From an uncultured Ruminiclostridium sp. (GTDB lineage: Bacteria; Bacillota; Clostridia; Oscillospirales; Ruminococcaceae), in assembly GCA_910579265.1 (NCBI GenBank), contig CAJTTE010000002.1, positions 163,542 to 227,541 of the forward strand: a stretch of DNA of 64,000 nucleotides, given 5' to 3'. Below, one piece after another: positions 8,880 to 17,221 of this stretch; position 1 is the first letter of the stretch, and each line of letters opens with the position of its first letter. The notes beneath the pieces are model-generated. The model saw only the letters and a program-made list of their open reading frames with translations, had not been told where the DNA came from and searched no databases. The position numbers and the translations under genes are program-made.

Positions 8880-11069
8880 ATGAATTTAAAAATATCAATT
8901 CCAAAGGACTGCCCGGAGGATATTATTTTCTGTCTGCCCTTTGATCTGACCGAAATGGGTCAGGTGACCGACGGGCGTCTTGCCGCAGACAGAGAAAAAA
9001 TATATATTTATGGCAGCGGCGGGCTTGAAAGCACTTACGATATAAGTAAATACTACAGCTTCGAGGTGTTCAGACAGTCAGGCTGTTCCATGATAAGGGG
9101 ACGGGCAAGAGCGGACGGAAGCTGGCAGATGTTCTGCTGCTTCACACAGACACAGTATGTACGTTTTGCAGAGCTTGCAAAAATTCTGGATTTCTATGCA
9201 AAGACAGGTAAGCTCGCAGAGCTGAGCGACGCTCCGGAAAGCAACTGTCCGAGCTGTGGAGTACGTTTGTCTCATGAGGGAGCGGAATGTCCGTTCTGCA
9301 CAAAAAAATCAAGCACGGCCGCAAAGCTTGTAAAGCGAATAATGCGGTATAAAGTAACTTTTTTTATCACAGTTGCAATATCCATGCTGTCTTACGGGGC
9401 AAACATTGTTTCTCCCTCGTTATACAGAATAATAATCGATGAGGTAAATGCGGGCTCGGAGCCGGATATGGATCTGTTTTTCCTTATAGCCGCTTTGGTG
9501 GTAGGATTGTCGGTATTTACGTCGATTATCGACTATATCGGATATAGAGTCAATATCAGAATGTCGGCCGTTTTTGTAAGGGATCTCAGAAGCGAACTGT
9601 TTTCCAAGGTACAGATGATCTCGATGAAATCATTTTCGCGTAGAACCTCCGGAGAGATAATACGCCGTTTAAGCGATGACGCATATACCCTTAAAAATTT
9701 CCTGACAGGTCAGGGCAAGCAAATGATCTTAAATGTTGTGGCTCTTTTTGCTCTGATGATAATAATGTTCTGTGTAAACTGGAAGCTTGCTCTTCTTGTC
9801 GTTATTCCGATGCCGATAGCGGCGGTGCTTACACAGAGGATAATGCGCACTATCGGAGGACTTTACGGCAGATGGTGGAGAAAAACCTGTAATTCCTCAA
9901 AATATCTTAATGATATTATTTCGGGACAGAGAGTTGTAAAGAGCTACGGAAGCGAGGACAGGGAAGTTGAACGTTTCACGGGGATATCGGGTCAGGTGGC
10001 GGATGCATACAGCAAGGCGGAATGCACATGGTATCTGTTGTATCCGATACTCAGATACATACTTGCAGCGGGTGAAATGCTTATGCTTTATTTCGGCGCT
10101 TCGATGGTAATGGATCTGGAAATAAGCATAGGCGAGTTTGTTCAGTTTACTTCATACGCTTCAATGATGTACGGACCGGTTGAGTGGCTTATGAATCTGC
10201 CGCGTGTTTTGTCTCAGACAATGGTATCGGCGGGAAAGATATTCGAGGTGCTTGAGGAGCCGATAGATCTCGATGACAGCGAAAACGCTTCGGAAATAGA
10301 TATAAAGGGAGATATCAGCTTTGAGAACGTTTCCTTCGGTTATACCGCATACAATCCGGTCCTGAAAAACGTTTCCTGCGAAATAAAGGCGGGTGAGATG
10401 ATAGGTATAGTAGGTCATTCGGGCGTAGGGAAATCAACGCTTATAAATCTTCTGATGAGACTTTATGACCCCACCAACGGATCAATTAAGATCGACGGTA
10501 CGGATCTTAGGGACATCAAGTCGGAAAGCCTTCACAAAAAACTTGGCGTAGTTCTTCAGGAGACGTTTTTATTTTACGGAACGGTATATGATAATATCGC
10601 CTATGCCAAGCCAGACGCAACCTTCGAGGAAGTTATCAGGGCGGCTAAGATAGCGGACTGCCACGATTTCGTTACAAGGCTTCCCGACGGATATAACACT
10701 TATGTCGGCGAAAAAGGATACAGCCTTTCAGGCGGAGAAAGACAGCGCGTAGCCATTGCCAGAGCGATACTCCGCGATCCTAAGATAATTATTCTTGACG
10801 AGGCTACGGCAAGTCTTGATACACAGACCGAGAAGCAGATACAAACTGCCCTTAACAGGGTAATCAAGGGAAGGACCACAATAGCCATAGCCCACAGGCT
10901 TTCCACGCTCAGCAGCGCGGATCGGCTTATCGTTCTGGATAAGGGGAGAGTTGCCGAGATAGGCACACATACCGAGCTTATGGGGCGCAAGGGAGTATAT
11001 TACAGGCTCGTTATGGCACAGAGAACCACGGCGGCAATCAAGGCTCAATCCCATCCGGAATATGTTTAA
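8880..11069 (+). CDS. ABC exporter with N-terminal domain and zinc ribbon (second of pair)
   Basis: A 729-residue half-transporter paralogous to the one at 5958. ATG 8880 is preferred over an upstream TTG at 8856 because AAAGAGG lies 6-7 bases before it. Layout: soluble N-terminal domain (1-120), zinc ribbon CPSCGV...CPFC (about 122-140), membrane domain (about 155-430), nucleotide-binding domain with Walker A GHSGVGKST (about 512), LSGGERQR (about 615) and Walker B IIILDEA. Catalytic residues are intact, so both partners should hydrolyse ATP. It is the last gene of the set, followed by two strong hairpins. Confidence 0.88.
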   Translation: MNLKISIPKDCPEDIIFCLPFDLTEMGQVTDGRLAADREKIYIYGSGGLESTYDISKYYSFEVFRQSGCSMIRGRARADGSWQMFCCFTQTQYVRFAELAKILDFYAKTGKLAELSDAPESNCPSCGVRLSHEGAECPFCTKKSSTAAKLVKRIMRYKVTFFITVAISMLSYGANIVSPSLYRIIIDEVNAGSEPDMDLFFLIAALVVGLSVFTSIIDYIGYRVNIRMSAVFVRDLRSELFSKVQMISMKSFSRRTSGEIIRRLSDDAYTLKNFLTGQGKQMILNVVALFALMIIMFCVNWKLALLVVIPMPIAAVLTQRIMRTIGGLYGRWWRKTCNSSKYLNDIISGQRVVKSYGSEDREVERFTGISGQVADAYSKAECTWYLLYPILRYILAAGEMLMLYFGASMVMDLEISIGEFVQFTSYASMMYGPVEWLMNLPRVLSQTMVSAGKIFEVLEEPIDLDDSENASEIDIKGDISFENVSFGYTAYNPVLKNVSCEIKAGEMIGIVGHSGVGKSTLINLLMRLYDPTNGSIKIDGTDLRDIKSESLHKKLGVVLQETFLFYGTVYDNIAYAKPDATFEEVIRAAKIADCHDFVTRLPDGYNTYVGEKGYSLSGGERQRVAIARAILRDPKIIILDEATASLDTQTEKQIQTALNRVIKGRTTIAIAHRLSTLSSADRLIVLDKGRVAEIGTHTELMGRKGVYYRLVMAQRTTAAIKAQSHPEYV

Positions 11070-11127
11070 TCCTTGATCAAGGCATTGACAAATAATATGG
11101 ATGAACAAAGATCAGTGTTCGGGATGC

Positions 11128-11162
11128 GGTCTTTAATCAGGTCTATAACTTGATTAAAGACC
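11128..11162. terminator. Hairpin 1 downstream of the ABC operon
   Basis: A perfect 12-bp inverted repeat GGTCTTTAATCA / TGATTAAAGACC with an 11-base loop. No long T run follows, so it may act together with the next hairpin. Confidence 0.5.
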
Positions 11163-11182
11163 GTTATAATGCAGATTTTAAA

Positions 11183-11230
11183 AAGCAAGCGCCATGTACA
11201 TCAAGGTTTGTGTACATGGCGCTTGTTTAT
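11183..11230 (+). terminator. Hairpin 2 / terminator downstream of the ABC operon
   Basis: A perfect 15-bp stem (11186-11200 with 11211-11225; core GCGCCATGTACA) extended by A-T and G-T pairs, with A residues before and TTTAT after. It is a very stable hairpin, probably the operon terminator. Confidence 0.65.
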
Positions 11231-11351
11231 GACAGTTACCCATCGATTCCGGAAAAAAGCCGATTCGAAAAGCAGATAAGTTTTTAAGCCCCGTTTTCGG
11301 TGAGATCTTTAGCCGAGCCGCAGATTTTATTAAAGACCGGTATAAGCATTA

Positions 11352-11996
11352 TTATGTATTAAGAAGCTTATCTCTTTTTTCACCAAGCAGCTTGGTGATA
11401 ATCCCCAGCATTATTCCGGTAAGTACGGCGGAAATCAGGGTGCCTATCCCAACGCTTCCCATAGTATGTATGGAAAGCAGACACACAACAAGGGAAATGA
11501 GAGAAACGCAAACGTCAAAGCCGATCTTTACATTTGAAAATCTGAAGCCGCTTACTTCCGATATCGCCAGCATCGTACCTTCTCCCGCAAGAGGCATAAT
11601 GTTTGCCGGAACATACAGGAAAAGTCCGAAGGCAACGATTATTATACTCGCTATCAGCATGACCGACCGGATCGCCGGATCATCCGCAGACGGGAGCAGA
11701 TCCGCCAGATAATTGCAGAATGTGGTGAAAAATCCGAAAATGATCCCAACGGCTATCTGAACAAGGTTTTTAATTTTAAACCGCTTTCTCAGAAGAACAA
11801 TCTGCACAAGCACAAGAGCAACGTGGAACAGGAAGGTTGCAAGACCCATTTCGACTCCCCATACCACAGTAAGGGTGTATGGAATCGAGCTGACAGGTGA
11901 AACTCCCAGATCCGATTTTACCGAGAGCGCTATCCCCACCGTCATTATAAACAGTCCTAAAAAATACATAAGAAGTCTTTTTTTTATATTTTTCAC
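11352..11996 (-). CDS. YczE/YyaS-type integral membrane protein
   Basis: A 214-residue membrane protein with about five hydrophobic segments (near residues 8-28, 45-70, 78-98, 108-132, 160-205). Family motifs are GIALSVKSDLGVSP near the N-terminus and MPLAGEGTMLAISE in the fourth segment, typical of the YczE/YyaS/YitT-like family (DUF6198). These are predicted inner-membrane proteins of unknown transport role. The start is GTG at 11996 with GGGAG about 9 bases upstream. It is divergent from the EAL gene and has its own strong promoter (12026-12054). Confidence 0.8.
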   Translation of the reverse strand: MKNIKKRLLMYFLGLFIMTVGIALSVKSDLGVSPVSSIPYTLTVVWGVEMGLATFLFHVALVLVQIVLLRKRFKIKNLVQIAVGIIFGFFTTFCNYLADLLPSADDPAIRSVMLIASIIIVAFGLFLYVPANIMPLAGEGTMLAISEVSGFRFSNVKIGFDVCVSLISLVVCLLSIHTMGSVGIGTLISAVLTGIMLGIITKLLGEKRDKLLNT

Positions 11997-12025
11997 AAGT
12001 GATTCTCCCAGGTGGCTTTTTAAAG

Positions 12026-12054
12026 ATTATAGCACTCCCCCAATATAAAGTCAA
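12026..12054 (-). promoter_or_regulatory. Promoter for the YczE-type gene
   Basis: On the minus strand TTGACT (12054-12049), a 17-bp spacer and TATAAT (12031-12026), about 30 bases before the GTG start. Confidence 0.75.
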
Positions 12055-12116
12055 ATATGTTTTTTTTATATTTTGGTAATTCATACATTCTTTTTCGTCA
12101 CATTCACCAAATGCAC

Positions 12117-12145
12117 TTGACAATTGTTTAAAAAAATGATAAAAT
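12117..12145 (+). promoter_or_regulatory. Promoter for the EAL gene
   Basis: TTGACA (12117-12122), a 17-bp spacer and TAAAAT (12140-12145), about 55 bases upstream of the ATG at 12201. It is back to back with the promoter of the YczE-type gene, about 60 bases apart. Confidence 0.75.
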
Positions 12146-12200
12146 CATATAATAACAAGAGCAGTATTCAGAAAAGGCGTTGACGGATAGGAGAATTCAA

Positions 12201-13850
12201 ATGGATGCTTGTCGCGAAAAAATGCTGGAGCTTATGCTGAAGCAGGATATATTTGTATACTTCTACATAGATTACGAGGCAAATCAATGGTATCTTGAAT
12301 CAAATCCCGCTTTGCCCGAATTTGTTATGTCCTCACAGGACAATCCAATAGAGGATATATTGAAGAGCGGAAGGGTTTATGAAGACGATAAGGAGCGTTT
12401 CAGGCTCTTTTCTTCAATGCTCAGGGACGGGACCGGCATAAACGATAAGGATGAATTGATAAAAACGCAGCTCAGAATAAAATATCGCAATGATTTTGCC
12501 GTATGGTATGAAATAAACATATATCCCAAAAAGGTCGACTATTCCAAGAGAATGGTGATCACCGGAACGATACACAGAATGACCGAAAGGGAAATACAGG
12601 CCCGCGATATAATAAATTTCCATACCAATGACCGAAGCCCGAAAATGTTTTCGAGCCTTGCTCAGAGGCGCGTCAAGGAGGAAAAGGATAAAAAATTCGC
12701 CTATATCCAATTTGACGTGGCAGGCTTTAAATTTATAAACGATAAATACGGAGAAGAAGTGGGTAATGAGCTTCTGGCTCATTTCAGCGATGTTCTTGAT
12801 CTTTATTGCAGCGAAGAACAGATGTTTACGCGGCTCAGCGCCGATGTTTTTATGATCGTAACGCCCTATCAGGAGATTTCAGATATTTACAGCTTTATAA
12901 GAGGACTTGAAGCGGCGCTTAGCGGATTTAAAAACATTAAATACAGTTTTGTATTCGGAGTATGTCTGGTAGGCGACAGGAACACACCTTCAAGAACTCT
13001 TGGAGACAGCGCGGCAATAGCAAGAATATCCGTAAAGGGAAATGCGCTTGAGAACATAGGATTTTTTGATCAGGATATTAAATCGGGTCTTGAAAATAAG
13101 CTTAACATTGAAAAGAAGATGAAGGCCGCGCTTAAAAACGGCGAATTCGTTATGTATCTTCAGCCTAAGTACAGTATTTCCAATACCCGGATAATAGGGG
13201 CGGAGGCTCTTGTCAGGTGGATAGATCCGGAAAAGGGAATCGTTCCTCCCGACAGCTTTATACCCGTCTTCGAAAAAAACGGATTTGTTGTTAAAATCGA
13301 CGAATATATATGGGAGTGTGCTTGTAAGCAAATAAGGAAATGGATGGATCATGGCCTGCCTCCCATTCCGATTTCCGTAAACGTTTCCCGGGTCCATCTG
13401 AATAATGCGGAGTTTATAAGCTGTCTCAATAAGCTTATAGATAAATACGACATCCCCAAGGAGCTTTTAGAGCTTGAGATTACCGAAACCACCGAAAATA
13501 TCAATTCAAATGAAATGATAGTCCGCGCAAAGGAAAGCGGTTTCCGTCTTCTTATGGATGATTTCGGTTCGGGTTATTCATCACTTAATACTTTAAGAAA
13601 TACTCCTTTTGACGTTTTAAAAATAGATCGCAGCTTTTTCTCCGAATCTATGGAAACGGACAGAGGACAGAAGATAATTTCACATACAATAGCTATGTCG
13701 AAGGATATAGGACTTGATATGATCGCAGAAGGCGTGGAAACCAAGGAGCAGGCCGATTTTCTTTACGACTGCGGTTGTAATGCGGCGCAGGGCTTTTTGT
13801 ATTCAAGGCCGATACCGGTGGAAATGTTTGAAAAACTGATATCCAATTAA
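12201..13850 (+). CDS. Cyclic-di-GMP phosphodiesterase (degenerate GGDEF plus EAL)
   Basis: A 549-residue signalling protein. ATG 12201 has GGAG 7 bases upstream, better than the in-frame TTG at 12180. Residues 1-140 look like a PAS-type sensor. The GGDEF domain (about 150-290) is degenerate: the signature position reads SADVF, so no diguanylate cyclase activity is expected, although it could bind GTP. The EAL domain (about 305-549) keeps the catalytic set: EALVRW, the NVS Asn, ELEITE, DDFGSGYSS, LKIDRSF and AEGVET. I expect hydrolysis of c-di-GMP to pGpG. There is no membrane segment, so it is cytoplasmic. It has its own promoter and a strong terminator. Confidence 0.9.
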   Translation: MDACREKMLELMLKQDIFVYFYIDYEANQWYLESNPALPEFVMSSQDNPIEDILKSGRVYEDDKERFRLFSSMLRDGTGINDKDELIKTQLRIKYRNDFAVWYEINIYPKKVDYSKRMVITGTIHRMTEREIQARDIINFHTNDRSPKMFSSLAQRRVKEEKDKKFAYIQFDVAGFKFINDKYGEEVGNELLAHFSDVLDLYCSEEQMFTRLSADVFMIVTPYQEISDIYSFIRGLEAALSGFKNIKYSFVFGVCLVGDRNTPSRTLGDSAAIARISVKGNALENIGFFDQDIKSGLENKLNIEKKMKAALKNGEFVMYLQPKYSISNTRIIGAEALVRWIDPEKGIVPPDSFIPVFEKNGFVVKIDEYIWECACKQIRKWMDHGLPPIPISVNVSRVHLNNAEFISCLNKLIDKYDIPKELLELEITETTENINSNEMIVRAKESGFRLLMDDFGSGYSSLNTLRNTPFDVLKIDRSFFSESMETDRGQKIISHTIAMSKDIGLDMIAEGVETKEQADFLYDCGCNAAQGFLYSRPIPVEMFEKLISN

Positions 13851-13903
13851 AAATGCTCCGGATATATTCGGTTCGTTAAAAATTGAATATACCCGAAAGG
13901 AAA

Positions 13904-13942
13904 AATCCGGAGAAAAACAAGAATGTTTTTCTCCGGATTATA
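13904..13942. terminator. Strong bidirectional terminator after the EAL gene
   Basis: A perfect 16-bp inverted repeat, AATCCGGAGAAAAACA (13904-13919) with its complement at 13924-13939 and loop AGAA. A-rich sequence precedes it. Confidence 0.75.
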
Positions 13943-14756
13943 ATAACAGCTTTAAAATTCGGTAAAATTTAAGAATACTTGCTGTTTATAATTGTTTTTA
14001 CGGTAATAGGAATCAGTCTTTTTGGATCTTTATGGATTTTTTCGGAAAACCGCATATCACATAAGCTTTCGTCTTTTATAGTCCGAGTGCTAAAATCGGA
14101 TTTTCCTTATATCCTATTTATATTCCTTTACCGGAAAGGTATTTTTGTCGAAGGACTTATATCGGCATTAAAGTTATATGCATGTGGAAAATAGAGGCGG
14201 CTTATTCCGGAAAGGAACTGCTTCCATAGTGTATATATGCTGTTTTTATGCCAAAAACATGCTGATTTTTCACATTTATTGAACAATGTACAATCAAAGA
14301 CCGATGCTTGGTATAAAAAATATGACGTATATCTTTCGGTCAATACTGCCCCGGAATTCCTTGTATGGTTTTTCGTAATGAGATTTTAGATTTTTGCATA
14401 TGCATGCGTCAAATTTTGTTTTTCTTTTTTGGGCTTGTTTACAATAAGTTCAATATGAAGCTTTCCGAGCATAATTTTGTTGCTTGAAGGGCAAAATTTT
14501 GCGGGGATATTATAATATTTTAAAAATTTCAATGCGGCAAGCGGTCAGATTTGCCTGAAGGATGCGTACACCGGTTTATGTGAATGCGATCAAAGGCTTT
14601 TACATGTAGGCATTCTATTGTATGCCGGAAATATGATAAGTATATTTACGGGGTAAAGGAGTGCAAATTCCCGCTGATTCAGGGAAACAATTTGTCACGG
14701 TTCCTTTGTAAATACGTTTTAACGGCGTAATGCAAGCAAAATTGCTATGGCTTCAC
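13943..14756. other. AT-rich gene-free stretch
   Basis: About 810 bases between the EAL terminator and the 3' end of the YxeA-like gene. Candidate frames here lack ribosome binding sites and protein-like composition. I found none of repeat families A-F and no promoter-terminator pair. Confidence 0.5.
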
Positions 14757-15128
14757 TTAATGCGAGGGCTGGGGGTATTTTTCTTTTACAGCAGGCGGCA
14801 GGTCATTATATTTCACTTCCTCCCATGACGTTACTCCACGTATAGGTGCGATATTTAATTTTAAGAAAGCGCCTTCTTTCAATTTTTTAGATGAACCGAA
14901 GGTGACAATTTCTTCTTGGCCATTTTTGTCATATGAGTCAAGAGTGTACAGATAAGGCATTCCGCCTTTAAAATCAATGACGCCTTCACGTTTTTCGTTT
15001 TCTTCCATTTTTCCGTTATCTATTTGTGTGTAGTAATAATTATTTTTCGCTCCGAAAACAAACCAAGTGCCGAAACAAAACGAAACTAAAATAATTGCTG
15101 CGGATATTATCAATATGTATTTCTTCAT
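14757..15128 (-). CDS. YxeA family membrane-anchored protein
   Basis: A 123-residue protein starting at ATG 15128, chosen because AAAGGAGG lies 9 bases upstream; a longer in-frame start has none. Residues 1-25 form a signal anchor. The rest is a small extracytoplasmic beta domain with YYYTQIDNGKM, YLYTLDSYDKNGQEEIVTFGSS and a late APIRGVTSWEEV segment, typical of YxeA (DUF1093). The function is unknown; some homologues are linked to peptide-antibiotic response or cell-envelope stress. It lies 16 bases after the GT51 gene, so it is likely co-transcribed with it. Confidence 0.8.
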   Translation of the reverse strand: MKKYILIISAAIILVSFCFGTWFVFGAKNNYYYTQIDNGKMEENEKREGVIDFKGGMPYLYTLDSYDKNGQEEIVTFGSSKKLKEGAFLKLNIAPIRGVTSWEEVKYNDLPPAVKEKYPQPSH

Positions 15129-15144
15129 GCTTATTATCCTCCTT

Positions 15145-15867
15145 TTATGCTGCATGACCGGGTAACGATCCGTATAGCTCTTCACCCTCCTCTTCGCTTA
15201 TATATCCATGCTTTATCATGCATTGCACCACCTGTTTACGGCGTTCTTCGGCCAGATCTGGATTTTCCGCAGGCGAATATACAGACGGCGCATTGGGGAT
15301 ACCTGCCAGCAGCGTACATTCGTAGTCCGTCATTTCGGCGGGCTCTTTATCGAAATATCCCAAGGCCGCTTCTCTGACACTGTAAAAACCGTTTCCGAAA
15401 TATATTGTATTTACATACAGTTCAAGTATTTCATCTTTACTGTATTCGGCTTCTATTCTGAAGGCGGTAAAAAGTTCAGCCGCTTTCCGTATAAAGCTTT
15501 TTTCCTGTGTGTAATATATATTTTTTGCCAGCTGCTGCGTTATTGTGCTGCCCCCTTCGCTCAGGCTCAGCGTTGCAAGGTTGTTAAAGGCAGCCCTTCC
15601 CACCGCCAGTATATCAACACCTCCATGCTCAAAGAAACGGTGATCCTCCGCCGCTATTACCGCGTCAATATATGTTCCGGGCAATTGATCGAGATCTATG
15701 AAGCTGTCTTTTTCCCGTATGCTTTCGACCGCTTCGGCTAACGGTTTGGCTTCCAGCGCGCGGCGGTACATGTTGTGTCCGAGCCCAAGAATGACGGTGG
15801 CGGAAATAACGGCTGCTGCCCCAAGTGCTCCGATAAACACAAATATTATTTTTTTTATACTTTTCAA
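15145..15867 (-). CDS. GT51 peptidoglycan glycosyltransferase, monofunctional
   Basis: A 240-residue membrane-anchored transglycosylase that polymerises lipid II into glycan strands. An N-terminal anchor spans about residues 7-30. GT51 motifs are in order: EDHRFFEH (74-81, catalytic Glu), GGSTITQQLAKN (105-116), RKAAE (about 126-130) and ILELYVNTIYFG (about 147-158). There is no transpeptidase domain, so it is monofunctional like MtgA. The start is TTG 15867 with AGGAGG 7 bases upstream; this TTG overlaps the TGA of the 29-residue ORF in front (sequence TTGA), indicating translational coupling. YxeA follows. Confidence 0.9.
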   Translation of the reverse strand: MKSIKKIIFVFIGALGAAAVISATVILGLGHNMYRRALEAKPLAEAVESIREKDSFIDLDQLPGTYIDAVIAAEDHRFFEHGGVDILAVGRAAFNNLATLSLSEGGSTITQQLAKNIYYTQEKSFIRKAAELFTAFRIEAEYSKDEILELYVNTIYFGNGFYSVREAALGYFDKEPAEMTDYECTLLAGIPNAPSVYSPAENPDLAEERRKQVVQCMIKHGYISEEEGEELYGSLPGHAA

Positions 15868-15953
15868 GATATCCTCCTGTTCATTATAACAACGGCGGAA
15901 ATTGCCGCCAAAAACAAAAATGCTCCCAAGATAATAAAAACAGATTTTTTCAT
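15864..15953 (-). CDS. 29-residue single-span membrane peptide upstream of GT51
   Basis: A short ORF starting at ATG 15953 and ending at TGA 15864. The product is a Lys-Lys N-terminus, a hydrophobic stretch of about 20 residues (VFIILGAFLFLAAISAVVIM) and a basic tail (NRRIS), i.e. a single membrane span. Its stop overlaps the TTG start of the glycosyltransferase by two bases, and the AGGAGG used by that gene lies inside this ORF. GGAAAGCGGGTG upstream is a weak ribosome binding site. Function unknown; it may be a regulatory or partner peptide of the transglycosylase, or merely a coupling leader. Confidence 0.55.
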   Translation of the reverse strand: MKKSVFIILGAFLFLAAISAVVIMNRRIS

Positions 15954-16075
15954 TATATCACCCGCTTTCCTTTTATATTTCAATTTTACCGTTACAAGAA
16001 AAAAATCGCCATCTTAATCTGTGACAATTTTAACAAAAAGGGTGACATTAATGTAATATCGATTATGAGGAAGAT

Positions 16076-17200
16076 ATGAAATACAGAAATAAATTATTTT
16101 CGGTTAAAAATCCATACGACGTATCGGGAACGGAACAGCTTTTTGCCCGTGCAGCTGCGGAAAACTGTTATTTTCATTACACCAACTGTAAAGAATACAG
16201 AAGAATACTTAAAGGTTTGGGCTTTGATCCGGGAGAGATAATAACCTTCGATAAAAATACCGCGGAAAGTATTCCTTTTATACCCACCACGCTTTTCAAA
16301 CGTCATAAAATGTTTTCCATGCCGAGGTGCAGGATGCCGATCAAGGCCACCTCATCCGGAACAAGCGGCGGAAATATAAGCGAAATAGGCTTTGATGCGG
16401 GTTCGCTTCTGTGCGGGTTAAAAATGGTACTTAAGGTGGGAAGCAAAAGAGGGCTTTTCTCCCCCGTCCCCTGTAATTATATACTTATGGGCTATAAGCC
16501 TCACCGGGGAAACCGCACAGCCGTAACAAAAACAGCTACCGGGGCAACTCTCTTTACCCCATGCCTCAGTAAGACCTATATCCTTAAATACAGGGACGGT
16601 AAATACGTTCCGGATTTCGAAGGAGTAATATCGGCGATCAAAAGGTGCTCCCGATCTTGTTTTCCCGGCAGATTTATGGGCTTTCCCGCCTATACTTACT
16701 TTCTTCTTAAGATGATGGAGGACCGGGGAATAAGAGTAAAAATGCCTAAAGGCTCAAAAATACTTTTAGGAGGCGGATGGAAACAATTTTATTCGGAAAA
16801 AGCCGACAAAAAGACGGTTTACCGCCTTTCGGAAAAGATCCTGGGTATAGGGGAGGAAAATATAATCGAATTTTTCGGAGCGGTTGAGCACCCTATTCTT
16901 TACTGTGACTGTGAAAAACATCATTTCCATATTCCTGCCTACAGCCGTGTTATAATTCGTGATCCCGTTACATTAGAACCTCTTAAAAAGGGTGAAATCG
17001 GACTCGTCAATCTTATCACGCCTATGGTAAAGGCAACACCTGTTTTAAGCGTCATGACCGATGACCTGGGAGTTATCCGCGACAATTGCGGCTGCGGTAT
17101 TAAATCACCGTATCTTGAGATAATAGGCAGAGTTGCTCCGGACAGCATCAAAACCTGCGCGGCGGGAGCTGAGGAGATTATGAAAAAAATACAACTGTGA
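16076..17200 (+). CDS. LuxE-like acyl-protein synthetase
   Basis: A 374-residue member of the LuxE / acyl-protein synthetase family. LuxE proteins activate a fatty acid as acyl-AMP, transfer it to a cysteine and hand it to the LuxC reductase. Visible here are IPTTLFKRHK (about residue 77), the adenylate-forming P-loop-like TSSGTSGG (about 98), a GGGWKQFYSEK segment and ITPMVKATPVLSVMTDDLG. A cysteine at about residue 361 (KTCAAGAEE) matches in position the acyl-accepting cysteine near the C-terminus of Vibrio LuxE. GAGGAAGAT precedes the ATG. It is followed after 21 bases by a LuxC-like reductase. No luciferase is present; the pair probably makes a fatty aldehyde for another use. Confidence 0.85.
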   Translation: MKYRNKLFSVKNPYDVSGTEQLFARAAAENCYFHYTNCKEYRRILKGLGFDPGEIITFDKNTAESIPFIPTTLFKRHKMFSMPRCRMPIKATSSGTSGGNISEIGFDAGSLLCGLKMVLKVGSKRGLFSPVPCNYILMGYKPHRGNRTAVTKTATGATLFTPCLSKTYILKYRDGKYVPDFEGVISAIKRCSRSCFPGRFMGFPAYTYFLLKMMEDRGIRVKMPKGSKILLGGGWKQFYSEKADKKTVYRLSEKILGIGEENIIEFFGAVEHPILYCDCEKHHFHIPAYSRVIIRDPVTLEPLKKGEIGLVNLITPMVKATPVLSVMTDDLGVIRDNCGCGIKSPYLEIIGRVAPDSIKTCAAGAEEIMKKIQL

Positions 17201-17221
17201 TTTTGTTTGAACGGAGTTAAT

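Noticed and set aside
11128..11230. CRISPR-like or riboswitch-like structure from two successive hairpins
   Set aside because: The two stems are unrelated in sequence, no repeats follow, and they lie just past an operon end, so termination is the simple reading.
13979..14194. Plus-strand ORF of 71 codons with hydrophobic start
   Set aside because: TTG start without ribosome binding site, in an AT-rich region with random-looking composition; hydrophobicity follows from T-rich codons.
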